From: Erwinia phyllosphaerae
Lineage (GTDB): Bacteria > Pseudomonadota > Gammaproteobacteria > Enterobacterales > Enterobacteriaceae
Assembly (NCBI RefSeq): GCF_019132875.1
Contig: NZ_JAHSPF010000002.1
Coordinates: forward strand, 62,001 to 126,000
DNA length: 64,000 nt
Reading direction: 5' to 3'
Position numbers and translations under genes: made by a program
In this document: one piece after another, positions 1 through 12,582 of the stretch
How positions within the stretch are numbered: the first letter of the stretch is position 1
Layout: each line of letters opens with the position of its first letter
The notes under the pieces: generated by a model
Seen by the model: only the letters and a program-made list of their open reading frames with translations
Told to the model about the DNA's origin: nothing
Database searches by the model: none

Positions 1-1379
1 TTGGCGCTGCCCAGCCAGATATCGCTTTGCGCCTCTCCGCGATGCCAGCTTTCGTAATCAACCTGCTGCATGATCAGCTCTACGCCTTCGGCCGCCAGCA
101 GCGGCTGTAGAGCATTAGCGATGGCCTGATGCTCGACATGATCGCCATACCAGGTCAGCGTCAACGAGGTTAGCCCCTCGGGTTTTTCTCTCGGGCTCAG
201 GTCACGGCGATGATGCCAGCGTGGCAGCAGGCCATAAGCCGGAAACCAGTAGCGCTGGTAGTCCATTCCCGCGTGGTTTAATAAGGCTATAGGGTTGGCA
301 ATGGTGCTAAGCCAGCGACGAACCTGCTCATCGCGGCCCAGCGAGGAACGCTGGTCAAACAGCAGAAAATAGCAGCCTTCCTCAAGCCGGGCTTCTTCTG
401 ATTTCTCTCCCAGCTGACCGCCTTCCAGCTTCACGCCGGAGTAAACCAGCTCTTCACTGATCTCCGGCAAAACCCAAATGTTAACTTCATCAATAAGCGC
501 GCGGTAGCCGAAGTAGTCGTCAAACGCCTGGATACGCAGCTGGCTTTGCTGATTGCGCACGACGGCATAAGGCCCGGTGCCAACCGGCTGGCGACTGAAA
601 TTCTGCAGTGAAGGCCATTCCTGTGGCAGGATCATTGCGCTGACGGCAGCCAGCAGCCAGGGAAGCCAGCTGTCAGGCTGACGCAGATGGACATCCAGCG
701 TCCAGGGCGAAGGGGAGTGAATACGCGCTATGTTGCTGTACAGCGGTTGCCCGAGCGTTCTTTCCAGCGAAGAGATGACATCCGCCATGGTCAGTTCGCG
801 CCCGTGATGAAAACGGATAGCCGGACGCAAATAGAAGCGCCATTGCAGTGGCGTAAGCGCTTGCCAGTGGTGAGCGATATCCGGTTCGATTTCCCCGTTT
901 TCCTCATTTATCCGCGTCAGGCTGCTGAAAACCTGGCGCGCCAGATGCGTTTCCGAACGGCGCAGCGGCGTAGCGGGATTCAGATTCAGTAAAGAGCGAT
1001 AGTAGAGCACGCGCAGAATATGTTTCCCCTGGCGAAAGCTGCGGCCCAGGTGAGAGATCAGCATCTGCCGCACGGCGTCTTTATCACCAAGCAACTGTAC
1101 CAGCTGGTCGATACGGTCCTGATCGAGCAGATCTTCCGCCCGCTGCTGCTGGAGCGCCAGGCCGGTATAGAGGAAATTGAGCTTTGAGCGCTTGCCGCGC
1201 CCGGCTTCAGCCTGCCATTCCAGCCAGCCCGCTTGCCGCATCGCGTTGAGCAAATTCCGCATGTGGCGGCGTGAACAGCTGAGCTGTGCGGCCAGCTGGT
1301 CAAGCGTCGTTTCCTGCGACTGACCATCGCATATCGCCCACAGGCGGATAAACTGCTGCTGTAATCGCTTTGAGGTCAT
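1..1379 (-). CDS. sgrR: SgrR, transcriptional regulator of glucose-phosphate stress (3' end cut by window edge)
   Basis: About 459 codons are visible, roughly five sixths of a protein usually near 550 aa; the C-terminus lies beyond the left edge. The N-terminus carries a winged helix-turn-helix (LQQQFIRLW, then [13 protein letters not shown] at about residues 34-46), followed by a solute-binding-protein-like domain of the SBP_bac_5 type. In E. coli this regulator activates sgrS, and through it setA, when sugar phosphates accumulate. The start ATG at 1379 matches the E. coli N-terminus. The gene is divergent from SgrS and setA, the family arrangement. Conservation with E. coli SgrR is strong throughout. 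Confidence 0.95.
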   Translation of the reverse strand, partial: MTSKRLQQQFIRLWAICDGQSQETTLDQLAAQLSCSRRHMRNLLNAMRQAGWLEWQAEAGRGKRSKLNFLYTGLALQQQRAEDLLDQDRIDQLVQLLGDKDAVRQMLISHLGRSFRQGKHILRVLYYRSLLNLNPATPLRRSETHLARQVFSSLTRINEENGEIEPDIAHHWQALTPLQWRFYLRPAIRFHHGRELTMADVISSLERTLGQPLYSNIARIHSPSPWTLDVHLRQPDSWLPWLLAAVSAMILPQEWPSLQNFSRQPVGTGPYAVVRNQQSQLRIQAFDDYFGYRALIDEVNIWVLPEISEELVYSGVKLEGGQLGEKSEEARLEEGCYFLLFDQRSSLGRDEQVRRWLSTIANPIALLNHAGMDYQRYWFPAYGLLPRWHHRRDLSPREKPEGLTSLTLTWYGDHVEHQAIANALQPLLAAEGVELIMQQVDYESWHRGEAQSDIWLGSA

Positions 1380-1446
1380 AAAAGAGGAACTCTTCAGTGA
1401 AAGTCATCTGTTTTTCCTGCCTTATATTAAGGCAATAATTGGCTGC

Positions 1447-1554
1447 GATGGAAGAGCGGGAGGCATTCTTCGGAGTGGCGCTCTTTCAACGATTTTATAT
1501 CTGAGTAAGGTGCTTTTTCACCGGCCAGCGCGCGTATTGCCCGCTGGCTTTTTT
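1447..1554 (+). ncRNA. sgrS: SgrS small RNA, short form without sgrT
   Basis: It lies between sgrR and setA, the syntenic place of SgrS. The 3' half holds the family signature: the ptsG-pairing core CTGAGTA (1501-1507), a small GGTG/CACC hairpin (1509-1522), and a terminator with stem GCCAGCG/CGCTGGC (1524-1548) followed by six T (1549-1554), as in Hfq-binding SgrS. The predicted 5' end GATGGAAG resembles the E. coli 5' end, with AATAAT (1434-1439) as a possible -10. It would be about 108 nt against 227 nt in E. coli. No SgrT-like reading frame is present; only an 18-codon frame from 1448 exists and it has no ribosome site. In E. coli SgrS blocks ptsG translation with Hfq. The 5' end is a prediction. 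Confidence 0.8.
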
Positions 1555-1627
1555 CATTTCCCGTTTTCTTCTATGCTTGCTGTTTGTGCCTGGTTATCGC
1601 CAGAGGCTTCTTTAAAAGGGATTCGGT

Positions 1628-2806
1628 ATGAAATCGCTGCTGACGCGTCGCCGTCGCATTAACCCTGTCTATCTCGCTTTTATGCTCGTTTCTTTTATGG
1701 TTGGCGTGGCGGGGGCTTTGCAGGCGCCGACGCTAAGCCTGTTTTTAACGCATGAAGTGGCGGTGCGGCCATTTTGGGTAGGGCTTTTCTATACCGTTAA
1801 CGCCATTGCCGGCATTGTGGTCAGTATTCTGCTGGCAAAAAGGTCGGATAACCGTGGCGATCGCCGCATGCTGATCCTTTTTTGCTGTTTTATGGCGGTA
1901 GGTAACGCGCTGTTATTTGCTTTTAACCGGCATTATTTGACGCTGATTACCTTTGGCGTGCTGCTGTCGGCGCTGGCCAGCGTGGCTATGCCGCAGATTT
2001 TTGCTCTGGCGCGCGAATATGCCGACAGCTCCGCCAGAGAAGTGGTGATGTTCAGTTCGGTAATGCGCGCGCAGCTGTCGCTGGCGTGGGTAGTCGGGCC
2101 GCCGCTCTCTTTTGCGCTGGCGCTGAACTACGGCTTTACTACTATGTTTGCCATCGCCGCCGCGCTGTTTGTTGTCTGTATTGCTTTGGTCTGGTTTGCG
2201 CTGCCTTCCGTGCCCCGGGTTGAACAGCCGCCTGAAGTCGTGATTACTCAGGTCGGCGCCTGGAAAAACCGCGACGTGCGGCTGCTGTTTATCGCGTCGC
2301 TGCTGATGTGGACCTGCAATACCATGTATATCATTGATATGCCGATCTATATCAGCAGCGTACTGGGACTGCCGGAGCGGTTGGCTGGCCTGCTGATGGG
2401 CGTAGCGGCAGGGCTGGAAATTCCGGTGATGCTGCTGGCCGGTCATTACGTGAAGCGCTTTGGCAAACGCAAAATGATGCTGTTCGCCGTCGCGGCGGGG
2501 CTGCTGTTTTATCTGGGGCTGGTGCTGTTTCATTCACGTACGGCGCTGATGGCCTTGCAGATCTTCAACGCCATCTTTATTGGTATTATCGCCGGTATCG
2601 GCATGCTCTACTTCCAGGATTTGATGCCCGGCAGGCCTGGGGCGGCCACGACGCTGTTTACCAATAGTATCTCTACCGGGGTGATTCTGGCAGGGGTACT
2701 GCAAGGTGCGCTGGCTGAAACGTTCGGACACTATTCCGTCTATTGGGGGGCGCTAATTTTATCGGTCGCCGCGTTGGCCATGTCCGCTAAAGTAAAAGAC
2801 GTTTAG
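1628..2806 (+). CDS. setA: SetA, sugar efflux transporter (MFS)
   Basis: This is a 392-aa inner-membrane protein of the major facilitator superfamily with about 12 hydrophobic segments. It matches E. coli SetA along its length (GVAGALQAPTLSLFL near residues 27-41, LFYTVNAIAGI, SVMRAQLSLAW, DLMPGRPGAATTLF). The family exports glucose, lactose and glucose analogues by proton antiport and relieves sugar-phosphate stress together with SgrS. AAAAGGGATTCGGT precedes the start. The gene follows SgrS directly, so it probably depends at least partly on readthrough of the SgrS terminator under SgrR control. Confidence 0.93.
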   Translation: MKSLLTRRRRINPVYLAFMLVSFMVGVAGALQAPTLSLFLTHEVAVRPFWVGLFYTVNAIAGIVVSILLAKRSDNRGDRRMLILFCCFMAVGNALLFAFNRHYLTLITFGVLLSALASVAMPQIFALAREYADSSAREVVMFSSVMRAQLSLAWVVGPPLSFALALNYGFTTMFAIAAALFVVCIALVWFALPSVPRVEQPPEVVITQVGAWKNRDVRLLFIASLLMWTCNTMYIIDMPIYISSVLGLPERLAGLLMGVAAGLEIPVMLLAGHYVKRFGKRKMMLFAVAAGLLFYLGLVLFHSRTALMALQIFNAIFIGIIAGIGMLYFQDLMPGRPGAATTLFTNSISTGVILAGVLQGALAETFGHYSVYWGALILSVAALAMSAKVKDV

Positions 2807-3039
2807 GTTAAAAAAGCGCCTAATGTTGCTTATTTTTCTTGCAAAAAACCTGCGGCCGCCGCAAAATTTGGCCGACTGTAATTTGTACAAGGATGCGTCG
2901 ACCTCTGGCAGATGCGGCGGTTTTTAAAGGAATGAATGGAAGCAACATGTTGGCATTTAAGGAAGTTGCTGAGCGCCGCCGGACGGCACAAACGGGATAT
3001 CGGTATTTTTCCACAGGGGTAAATCAGGAAGGAAAAGGC

Positions 3040-3549
3040 ATGGACAGCATAAATGACAAAATAGCCAGGCTGGAAAGCGAAACCAGTCAGATCCGGGTGG
3101 ACGTTGCGGCGCTGGTAGAACGCTCGAAGCACGCCGCTAATCAGGCTTCTCTGGACGCCTTAGCGGAACGCTGTGAGGGGTTTGCCAGCCAGGCCTCTTT
3201 GGACGCCTTAGCGGAACGCTGTGAAGGGTTTGCCAGCCAGGCCTCTCTGGATGCCTTAGCGGAGCGATGTGAAGGTTTTGCCAGCCAGGCTGCGCTGGAC
3301 AAACTGATTGAGCGCTCGGAAAACTTTGCAACTAAAGCCGATCTTTATAAAGAGTTTGCGACTAAAGCCGACCTTTATAGAGAGATTGGCTCAACACGCG
3401 TTGAGCTGTTGAAAGAAATCTCCGCCTCTGAACAACGCCTGAATACTAAATTTGACGTTATCAACAACCGCATCACCTGGACGTTGCTGCTGCCAGCCCT
3501 GACGGCAATTATTCTCTGGTTCGTTAAGGTGGCGATTCTGAAAATTTAA
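3040..3549 (+). CDS. Hypothetical coiled-coil protein with 16-residue tandem repeats and C-terminal membrane anchor
   Basis: I do not recognise a characterised family. From the ATG at 3040, which has the good ribosome site GGAAGGAAAAGG, the protein is 169 aa. Residues 1-35 look like a helical coiled coil (INDKIARLESETSQIRVDV). Residues 35-82 are three near-identical 16-residue units of the type QASLDALAERCEGFAS. A fourth divergent unit (QAALDKLIERSENFAT) and a KADLYKEFAT/KADLYREI duplication follow, and residues about 147-166 form one transmembrane helix. The layout recalls small tail-anchored coiled-coil proteins of the DUF1640 or XhlA kind, but that is only a likeness of architecture. A longer frame upstream to 2839 is open but has no start support. 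Confidence 0.65.
   Translation: MDSINDKIARLESETSQIRVDVAALVERSKHAANQASLDALAERCEGFASQASLDALAERCEGFASQASLDALAERCEGFASQAALDKLIERSENFATKADLYKEFATKADLYREIGSTRVELLKEISASEQRLNTKFDVINNRITWTLLLPALTAIILWFVKVAILKI
3142..3333 (+). repeat. 48-bp in-frame tandem repeat, three close copies plus one degenerate
   Basis: Units start at 3142, 3190, 3238 and 3286, each 48 bp, so every unit adds 16 residues without shifting the frame. Copies 1-3 differ by only a few bases, several of them silent, while copy 4 keeps the pattern with many changes. Such arrays change copy number by slippage or unequal recombination. Confidence 0.9.
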
Positions 3550-3585
3550 GCCTTGATTTGCCCGGCTCCATTTTTACAGAGAGTA

Positions 3586-3609
3586 TGACCGGGACCGAAG
3601 CCCCGGTCA
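3586..3609. terminator. Hairpin between convergent genes
   Basis: TGACCGGG (3586-3593) and CCCGGTCA (3602-3609) form an 8-bp stem with an 8-nt loop. It lies between the convergent ends of the coiled-coil gene and leuD and could end transcription from both sides. Neither side has a strong T tract, so termination is an inference. Confidence 0.5.
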
Positions 3610-3613
3610 GTCA

Positions 3614-4219
3614 TTAACGCAAAAACGCTGGCTGGCACCGCTCGTAATCGCTGATGCTGGTTTCATGCTGTAACGTCAGGCCAATATTATCCAGCCCGTT
3701 CAGCAAACAGTGACGGCGGAAAGCGTCGATGCTGAAAGGATAATGCTTCTCGCCTGCAATCACTTCCTGTTTTTCCAGATCTACCGTAAAGCTAATGCCC
3801 GGCTCGGCGGCGACTTTTTGAAACAGCTCTTCCATCTCCTCTTCGCTTAACGTCACCAGCAGTAGCTGGTTGTTAAACGAATTGTTGGCAAAAATATCGG
3901 CGAAATCACTGCCGATAATGGCCTGGATGCCGTAGTCGGTCAGCGCCCAGGGCGCATGTTCACGCGAAGAGCCGCAGCCAAAGTTTTCACGAGTCAGCAT
4001 AATACTGGCGCCGCGAAATACGGGCTTATTCAGAATAAAATCCGGATCGGGGATCTGGCCTTCGGCATCCGTATAGCGCCAGTCGAAAAACAGATTGCGG
4101 CCAAAACCGGTACGCGTCACCATTTGCAGAAACTGCTTGGGAATAATGGCGTCGGTATCGACGTTGGCGGCATCCATCGGCACCACGATGCCGGTATGCT
4201 GCGTAAATTTTTTCGCCAT
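3614..4219 (-). CDS. leuD: 3-isopropylmalate dehydratase small subunit
   Basis: A 201-aa protein, the same length as E. coli LeuD. With LeuC it isomerises 2-isopropylmalate to 3-isopropylmalate in leucine synthesis. The swivel-domain motif is clear ([15 protein letters not shown] near residues 79-93), as is the N-terminal [25 protein letters not shown]-type segment. It is the last gene of leuABCD and starts 2 bp after the leuC stop, which suggests translational coupling. Confidence 0.97.
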   Translation of the reverse strand: MAKKFTQHTGIVVPMDAANVDTDAIIPKQFLQMVTRTGFGRNLFFDWRYTDAEGQIPDPDFILNKPVFRGASIMLTRENFGCGSSREHAPWALTDYGIQAIIGSDFADIFANNSFNNQLLLVTLSEEEMEELFQKVAAEPGISFTVDLEKQEVIAGEKHYPFSIDAFRRHCLLNGLDNIGLTLQHETSISDYERCQPAFLR

Positions 4220-4221
4220 AA

Positions 4222-5625
4222 CTACTCCTGACTCAGCTCGCGAATATCAGCAAAATGGCCGGCAACCGCCGCTGCTGCCGCCATTGCCGGACTGAGCAGA
4301 TGGGTGCGTCCGCCCCGGCCCTGGCGACCTTCAAAATTACGGTTGCTGGTGGAAGCGCAGCGTTCACCGGGGCTGAGGCGATCGTTATTCATCGCCAGGC
4401 ACATCGAGCAGCCCGGCAGCCGCCATTCAAAACCGGCATCCAGAAAAATTTTATCCAGCCCTTCCGCCTCTGCCTGAGCTTTGACCGGGCCAGAGCCAGG
4501 CACCACGTACGCCTGTACGCCTGCGGCAATTTTATGACCTTTAACCACCGAGGCTGCCGCACGCAGATCTTCTATACGTGAATTGGTACAGGAACCGATA
4601 AACACTTTATCGATACGGACATCGGTTAGCCTGATGCCGGGCTTAAGGTCCATATAGGCCAGTGCCTTTTCGGCCGAGGCGCGCTCAACAGGATCGCTAA
4701 AGCTGGCCGGATCGGGAATAGTGTCGTTGACGGCAATCACCTGTCCTGGATTGGTGCCCCAGGTAACCTGCGGCGCTATTTCCGCCGCGTTCAGCGTAAC
4801 AACCTTATCGAAATGCGCGCCGCTGTCTGATTTCAGCGTGCGCCACCAGGCGACCGCCTGCTCCCAGTCCTGCTCTTTTGGCGCAAACTGCCGACCTTTA
4901 ACATAGTTAAACGTGGTCTCGTCTGGCGCAACCAGGCCCGCTTTCGCGCCCAGTTCAATCGCCATATTGCACAGCGTCATGCGGCCTTCCATGCTGAGCT
5001 GCTCTACCGCCGGGCCGCAAAATTCCACTACGTGACCGTTGCCGCCGCCGCTGCCGGTTTTGCCAATAATTGCCAGCGCAATATCTTTAGCGGTAATGCC
5101 CGGCGCAGTCTGACCAACCACTTCAATTTTCATGGTTTTAGCGCGAGACTGCTTCAGCGTTTGTGTAGCCAGCACGTGCTCGACTTCTGAAGTGCCAATA
5201 CCAAACGCCAGAGCGCCAAACGCGCCGTGCGTAGAGGTATGAGAATCGCCGCACACAATTGTCATGCCCGGCAGTGACATGCCTTGTTCAGGGCCAATAA
5301 CGTGGACGATGCCCTGAAACGGGTGCTTCAGGTCATACAGACGCACGCCAAACTCTTCGCAGTTTTTGATCAGCATCGACATCTGGATACGCGCCATTTC
5401 GCCGCTGGCATTAATGTCTCGCGTCTGGGTGGAGACATTGTGATCCATGGTGGCGAACGTTTTGGCTGGCTGGCGTACCGGACGGCCATGCGCGCGCAGG
5501 CCGTCGAAAGCCTGCGCCGATGTCACTTCGTGCACCAGATGCCGGTCAATATAGAGCAACGGCGTTTCGTTGGGTGCTTCATAGACGACATGCGCGTCAA
5601 ACAGCTTCTCGTATAGTGTTTTCAT
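4222..5625 (-). CDS. leuC: 3-isopropylmalate dehydratase large subunit
   Basis: A 467-aa aconitase-family protein that carries the [4Fe-4S] cluster of isopropylmalate isomerase. The cluster cysteines are visible in FIGSCTNSR and in the pair [28 protein letters not shown] is the conserved active-site stretch near residues 131-150. It is third in the operon, 2 bp after leuB and 2 bp before leuD. Length and sequence match E. coli LeuC (466 aa). Confidence 0.97.
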   Translation of the reverse strand: MKTLYEKLFDAHVVYEAPNETPLLYIDRHLVHEVTSAQAFDGLRAHGRPVRQPAKTFATMDHNVSTQTRDINASGEMARIQMSMLIKNCEEFGVRLYDLKHPFQGIVHVIGPEQGMSLPGMTIVCGDSHTSTHGAFGALAFGIGTSEVEHVLATQTLKQSRAKTMKIEVVGQTAPGITAKDIALAIIGKTGSGGGNGHVVEFCGPAVEQLSMEGRMTLCNMAIELGAKAGLVAPDETTFNYVKGRQFAPKEQDWEQAVAWWRTLKSDSGAHFDKVVTLNAAEIAPQVTWGTNPGQVIAVNDTIPDPASFSDPVERASAEKALAYMDLKPGIRLTDVRIDKVFIGSCTNSRIEDLRAAASVVKGHKIAAGVQAYVVPGSGPVKAQAEAEGLDKIFLDAGFEWRLPGCSMCLAMNNDRLSPGERCASTSNRNFEGRQGRGGRTHLLSPAMAAAAAVAGHFADIRELSQE

Positions 5626-5627
5626 AA

Positions 5628-8275
<2,648 letters not shown>

Positions 8276-8318
8276 CGGTAAATTCCTTTCATGTTTGCAT
8301 CGCTAGTGCTACGAGCAT

Positions 8319-8346
8319 AAAAAAACCCGCGCAGTAGCGCGGGTTT
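8319..8346 (-). terminator. leu operon attenuator terminator
   Basis: On the minus strand AAACCCGCGC and GCGCGGGTTT form a GC-rich stem (8323-8346) followed by a run of T (the A run at 8319-8325). It lies between leuL and leuA, where the leucine attenuator belongs. Slow translation of the leader's leucine codons would favour the antiterminator fold. Confidence 0.9.
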
Positions 8347-8373
8347 CTTAGTTTGCAAGCCTGAATCAGTGAT

Positions 8374-8448
8374 TCATTCCGCCCACAAGTCTACCGCGCA
8401 TAAAAATGCGTTGAGTAGTAGACCAGGTAGGAGGAGGGTACGAATCAT
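8374..8448 (-). CDS. leuL: leu operon leader peptide
   Basis: This is a 24-codon frame, ATG at 8448 to TGA at 8374, between the leu promoter and the attenuator. The peptide starts MIRTLLLPGLLLNAFL; codons 5-7 and 10-12 are all leucine, and three of those six are the rare CTA. It takes the place of E. coli leuL (28 aa with four leucines in a row), although its sequence differs. It acts as the ribosome-stalling sensor of charged leucyl-tRNA. Confidence 0.88.
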   Translation of the reverse strand: MIRTLLLPGLLLNAFLCAVDLWAE

Positions 8449-8481
8449 TGAGTCAGGCCTTATGAATTTGCTGTTCCCTTA

Positions 8482-8511
8482 TTGATACTTGAAAGCAGGG
8501 GCGGATGTCAA
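8482..8511 (-). promoter_or_regulatory. leu operon promoter
   Basis: On the minus strand a perfect -35 TTGACA (8506-8511) and a -10 TATCAA (8482-8487) are separated by 18 bp, upstream of leuL. Confidence 0.75.
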
Positions 8512-9158
8512 GGCGAGCCGCAAGGTTATAAATCTTCTGTTTCAGGGAAAATATTCTACGGCGAGGGCGACAAACAGAAGAAAAAGGTAGCCATATTGTT
8601 ATCAGAAAAAAATGTGGCGTAAAAAGCGCGGTTTTTATTTATAAAACATTTAAAATTCAATTATTTATGCGGCGCTCCCTCACGCGGCTGTTTTACTGGC
8701 ATTTTCCTCTTCCTTAGTGAATTATTTTATTGGAATATGCTCAGCCAGCAGATAAAACTAAATCGATGGCGATACCTGAAAGGGAAAGCTTAATTATTTA
8801 TTAACCTCCCGCTAATAACAAAACGATTGCGCTGAAAAAGAATGCTCAATCAGCATAAACCGCTTTTTTCATGCGCGTGATTCAGTGTAATAGTTGTTAT
8901 GCCAGCGAAATAAGCAGTGCCTTAGCATGCGCAGAGAGAGTGTGACTGACGGTATAGCGTTTGCCTGCCAGGTTTTCTACGGTTATGGTAATTCCTCATT
9001 TAAAGCAAAAATAAAAGGGCCTGCGCCCTGTACCCGGCGGCTGAAAATTTTTCAGCGTCTGAATAAACACAGGTTTTGAACTTATTACCCGGCGGTAGCT
9101 TGTGGCAAGAAAGTTGCTGCGTGGTGATAAATCAGCACCTTAAAGCCTGGAGGCAAAA
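8512..9158. other. AT-rich intergenic region between leu promoter and ilvI; no leuO
   Basis: These 647 bp hold no convincing gene. E. coli has the LysR-type gene leuO here, and neither strand encodes a LysR helix-turn-helix. Most of 8580-8830 is AT-rich, as expected of a region bound by H-NS or Lrp, and ilvIH is a classical Lrp target. A 61-codon frame at 8894-9079 has no ribosome site and no recognisable product. GGAGG at 9149-9153 serves ilvI. Confidence 0.6.
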
Positions 9159-10880
9159 ATGGAGATGTTGTCAGGAGCCGAAATGGTAGTCCGATCGTTA
9201 ATCGATCAGGGCGTAAAACATGTTTTTGGCTACCCCGGTGGAGCTGTACTGGATATTTATGACGCGTTACAGACGGTGGGCGGTATCGACCATATTCTGG
9301 TGCGGCATGAGCAGGGCGCTGTACACATGGCCGATGGCTATGCCCGCGCAACGGGTGAAACGGGCGTAGTGCTGGTGACCTCCGGGCCTGGCGCTACCAA
9401 TGCTATTACCGGTATCGCTACTGCCTATATGGATTCCATTCCTATGGTCGTCCTGTCCGGTCAGGTTCCTTCTTCCCTGATTGGCTACGATGCTTTTCAG
9501 GAATGCGATATGGTCGGTATCTCCCGGCCTATCGTTAAACACAGCTTTATGGTCAGGCAGGTCGAAGATATTCCTGGAGTAGTAAAAAAAGCGTTCTGGC
9601 TGGCAGCCAGCGGTCGTCCTGGCCCGGTAGTTATCGATCTGCCAAAAGACATGATGAATCCGGCCAATAAACTGCCGTACCAGTGGCCGGAATCGGTCAG
9701 CATGCGCTCTTACAATCCGACGACGCAAGGGCATAAAGGCCAGATCAAACGCGCGCTGCAAACTCTGCTAGCGGCGAAAAAACCCGTGCTTTATGCCGGG
9801 GGCGGCGTGATTAACGCGGCCTGTGCCGATGAATTGCGGGAAATAGCCGAAAAGCTAAATCTGCCAGTTACCTGTTCACTGATGGGGCTGGGGGCTTTTC
9901 CCGGCACGCACCGTCAAAGCCTTGGCATGTTAGGCATGCACGGGACTTATGAAGCCAATATGGTAATGCACAACGCCGACGTTATCTTTGCCGTTGGCGT
10001 GCGTTTCGACGATCGTACTACCAATAATTTGATGAAGTACTGTCCGAACGCCACCGTATTACATATTGATATCGATCCTGCTTCTATCTCCAAGACAGTG
10101 CCGGCAGATGTACCGATCGTCGGCGACGCGCGCGATGTCCTGCAGCAGATGCTGGAGATGACAAAATCGAGCAGCGAACAGGATTTCGATAGCCTGCGCG
10201 ACTGGTGGCAGAGTATTGAGCAATGGCGGGCGCGTAAGTGTCTGGACTTTGACCGCAGCAGCGAAAAGATTAAGCCGCAGTCGGTGATTGAGACCATCTG
10301 GCGCTTAACCAACGGCGACGCCTATGTCACCTCCGACGTGGGTCAGCATCAGATGTTTGCCGCTCTTTACTATCCGTTCGACAAGCCACGCCGCTGGATT
10401 AACTCGGGCGGCCTGGGCACGATGGGCTTTGGCCTGCCAGCCGCGCTGGGCGTCAAGCTGGCACTGCCGGAGGAAACCGTGGTTTGCGTAACCGGCGACG
10501 GCAGCATCCAGATGAATATTCAGGAGCTTTCTACCGCGCTGCAGTACGATTTGCCGGTACTGGTACTAAGCCTGAATAACCGCTATCTGGGCATGGTAAA
10601 ACAGTGGCAGGACATGATCTATTCGGGGCGTCATTCACAATCTTATATGGAATCGCTGCCGGACTTTATCAAACTGGCCGAAGCGTATGGCCATGTCGGC
10701 ATCGGTATTGACCACCCGCACGAGCTGGAAGCAAAGCTGAGCGAGGCCCTGACCGAATTGCGCAAAGGCCGTCTGGTCTTTGTCGATGTTAATGTTGATG
10801 GTAGCGAGCACGTATACCCGATGCAGATTCGCGGCGGCGGGATGGACGAAATGTGGTTGAGCAAAACGGAGAGGACTTAA
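9159..10880 (+). CDS. ilvI: Acetolactate synthase III catalytic subunit
   Basis: A 573-aa thiamine-diphosphate enzyme (E. coli 574 aa) that makes acetolactate and acetohydroxybutyrate for valine, leucine and isoleucine. It shows the catalytic-glutamate region [15 protein letters not shown] near residues 47-61, the FAD-binding middle domain and the ThDP-binding motif GDGSIQMN in the C-terminal domain. The start ATG at 9159 follows CCTGGAGGCAAAA. The stop lies 2 bp before ilvH, so the subunits are co-translated. Confidence 0.97.
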   Translation: MEMLSGAEMVVRSLIDQGVKHVFGYPGGAVLDIYDALQTVGGIDHILVRHEQGAVHMADGYARATGETGVVLVTSGPGATNAITGIATAYMDSIPMVVLSGQVPSSLIGYDAFQECDMVGISRPIVKHSFMVRQVEDIPGVVKKAFWLAASGRPGPVVIDLPKDMMNPANKLPYQWPESVSMRSYNPTTQGHKGQIKRALQTLLAAKKPVLYAGGGVINAACADELREIAEKLNLPVTCSLMGLGAFPGTHRQSLGMLGMHGTYEANMVMHNADVIFAVGVRFDDRTTNNLMKYCPNATVLHIDIDPASISKTVPADVPIVGDARDVLQQMLEMTKSSSEQDFDSLRDWWQSIEQWRARKCLDFDRSSEKIKPQSVIETIWRLTNGDAYVTSDVGQHQMFAALYYPFDKPRRWINSGGLGTMGFGLPAALGVKLALPEETVVCVTGDGSIQMNIQELSTALQYDLPVLVLSLNNRYLGMVKQWQDMIYSGRHSQSYMESLPDFIKLAEAYGHVGIGIDHPHELEAKLSEALTELRKGRLVFVDVNVDGSEHVYPMQIRGGGMDEMWLSKTERT

Positions 10881-10882
10881 TT

Positions 10883-11374
10883 ATGCGTCGTGTTTTATCG
10901 GTACTGCTGGAAAACGAATCCGGCGCATTGTCGCGTGTTGTCGGACTATTTTCCCAACGCGGCTACAACATTGAAAGCCTGACCGTAGCGCCAACTGACG
11001 ACCCTACGCTTTCCCGGATGACCATCCAGACCGTGGGCGATGCAAAAGTGCTGGAGCAGATTGAAAAGCAGCTGCACAAGCTGGTAGACGTGCTGCGCGT
11101 TACCGAACTGGGGCAGGGCGCTTTTGTTGAGCGTGAAATCATGCTGGTGAAAATTCAGGCGACCGGTTACGGCCGTGAAGAAGTGAAGCGCAACGCTGAA
11201 ATTTTCCGTGGCCAGATCGTCGACGTGACGCCTTCGCTTTATACGGTTCAGCTTGCCGGCACCAGCGACAAACTGGACGCCTTTTTAAGCAGCGTGCGCG
11301 AGGTAGCGGAAATTGTTGAGGTCGCCCGTTCTGGCGTGGTCGGCGTGGCTCGCGGTGAGCGTATTATGCGTTAA
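10883..11374 (+). CDS. ilvH: Acetolactate synthase III regulatory subunit
   Basis: 163 aa from the ATG at 10883 ([19 protein letters not shown]), exactly the E. coli length. The N-terminal ACT domain (residues about 4-78) binds valine and gives feedback inhibition; the C-terminal domain activates IlvI. The frame stays open upstream to 10853 inside ilvI, but the internal ATG has family support. Confidence 0.97.
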   Translation: MRRVLSVLLENESGALSRVVGLFSQRGYNIESLTVAPTDDPTLSRMTIQTVGDAKVLEQIEKQLHKLVDVLRVTELGQGAFVEREIMLVKIQATGYGREEVKRNAEIFRGQIVDVTPSLYTVQLAGTSDKLDAFLSSVREVAEIVEVARSGVVGVARGERIMR

Positions 11375-11407
11375 TTGCGTTGAGTGACTATGGCTAAATG
11401 TTTCTAA

Positions 11408-11431
11408 CCCGACGGAATGTCGGGTTTTTTA
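11408..11431 (+). terminator. ilvIH terminator
   Basis: CCCGACGGAATGTCGGG gives a short GC stem closed by a T run (TTTTTT), 33 bp after the ilvH stop. Confidence 0.8.
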
Positions 11432-11571
11432 TTTTGCCAGAAAGCTCTCGCCTGGCGTTAAAAGCGGTTGCCAGCCCAATTAATCTGCTGTTAGATGTAA
11501 AGAATCTCTTATCCTTAGCCGCGACGTGGCTATTTTTTGCGCCGTCCCGGTGCCTTAAGCGTGGGGTTATT

Positions 11572-12582
11572 GTGAAACTGGATGAAATTGCGCGTCTTGC
11601 TGGTGTATCGCGCACGACGGCCAGCTACGTTATCAACGGTAAAGCCCGGCAGTATCGTGTCAGCGACAAAACCGTAGAAAAGGTCATGGCGGTTGTGCGC
11701 GAGCATAATTACCATCCTAACGCGGTTGCCGCTGGCCTGAGAGCCGGGCGAACCCGTTCGATAGGCCTGGTGATCCCCGATCTGGAAAATACCAGCTATA
11801 CGCGTATCGCCAACTATCTGGAAAGACAGGCTCGCCAGCGCGGCTATCAGCTGCTGATTGCCTGTTCAGAAGACCAGCCGGATAACGAAATGCGCTGCGT
11901 GGAACATCTGCTCCAGCGCAAAGTAGATGCCATTATTGTTTCTACCTCTTTACCGCCCGAGCACCCTTTTTATCAGCGCTGGGTCAACGATCCTTTACCG
12001 ATTGTGGCGCTGGATCGCGCGCTGGATCGGGAACATTTCACCAGCGTAGTCGGTGCAGATCAGGACGATTCAGAAATGTTGGCCGCCGAGCTGCGTAAAC
12101 AGCCCGCTGAATCCATTCTTTATCTGGGTGCGCTGCCAGAGCTGTCGGTAAGCTTTCTGCGTGAGATGGGTTTCCGCCAGGCCTGGCAGGGTGACGAACG
12201 CCACATCGATTTTATCTATGCCAACAGCTTTGAACGTACGGCGGCCGCCGCGCTGTTTGAAGAGTGGCTGGAGACGCACGCCATGCCGGATGCGTTGTTC
12301 ACTACCTCGTTCGGCTTACTGCAGGGCGTAATGGATGTGGCGCTGAAACGTGAAGGACGTATGCCAACCGATCTGGCGATTGCGACCTTTGGCGACCACG
12401 AGCTGCTGGATTTCCTGGATTGCCCGGTGTTAGCGGTAGGGCAACGGCACCGTGACGTTGCGGAAAGGGTGCTGGAACTGGTGCTTGCCAGCCTGGATGA
12501 ACCTCGCAAACCCAAGCCTGGCCTTACCCGTATCAGGCGTAATCTCTATCGGCGCGGCCGTTTAAGCCGTAAAGTCGATTAA
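11572..12582 (+). CDS. cra: Cra (FruR), catabolite repressor-activator
   Basis: 336 aa from a GTG start at 11572, giving [20 protein letters not shown] as in E. coli Cra (334 aa, also GTG). It is a LacI-family regulator: helix-turn-helix at residues 1-25, hinge to about 60, then a periplasmic-binding-like domain that senses fructose 1-phosphate or fructose 1,6-bisphosphate. It represses glycolytic and activates gluconeogenic genes. The open frame continues upstream to 11398 through a terminator and is not coding there. Confidence 0.96.
   Translation: MKLDEIARLAGVSRTTASYVINGKARQYRVSDKTVEKVMAVVREHNYHPNAVAAGLRAGRTRSIGLVIPDLENTSYTRIANYLERQARQRGYQLLIACSEDQPDNEMRCVEHLLQRKVDAIIVSTSLPPEHPFYQRWVNDPLPIVALDRALDREHFTSVVGADQDDSEMLAAELRKQPAESILYLGALPELSVSFLREMGFRQAWQGDERHIDFIYANSFERTAAAALFEEWLETHAMPDALFTTSFGLLQGVMDVALKREGRMPTDLAIATFGDHELLDFLDCPVLAVGQRHRDVAERVLELVLASLDEPRKPKPGLTRIRRNLYRRGRLSRKVD

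Noticed and set aside
2839-3039. N-terminal extension of the repeat-containing protein
   Set aside because: The extra 67 residues lack a ribosome site and show no composition like the rest; the ATG at 3040 has a good site.
9003-9035. Possible leftward terminator (GGGC/GCCC stem with T-rich end on the minus strand)
   Set aside because: The stem is only about 5 bp and no leftward gene ends here.
8894-9079. 61-codon frame upstream of ilvI as a possible ilv leader peptide or leuO remnant
   Set aside because: It has no ribosome site, no run of branched-chain codons and no helix-turn-helix; ilvIH is controlled by Lrp rather than attenuation in E. coli.
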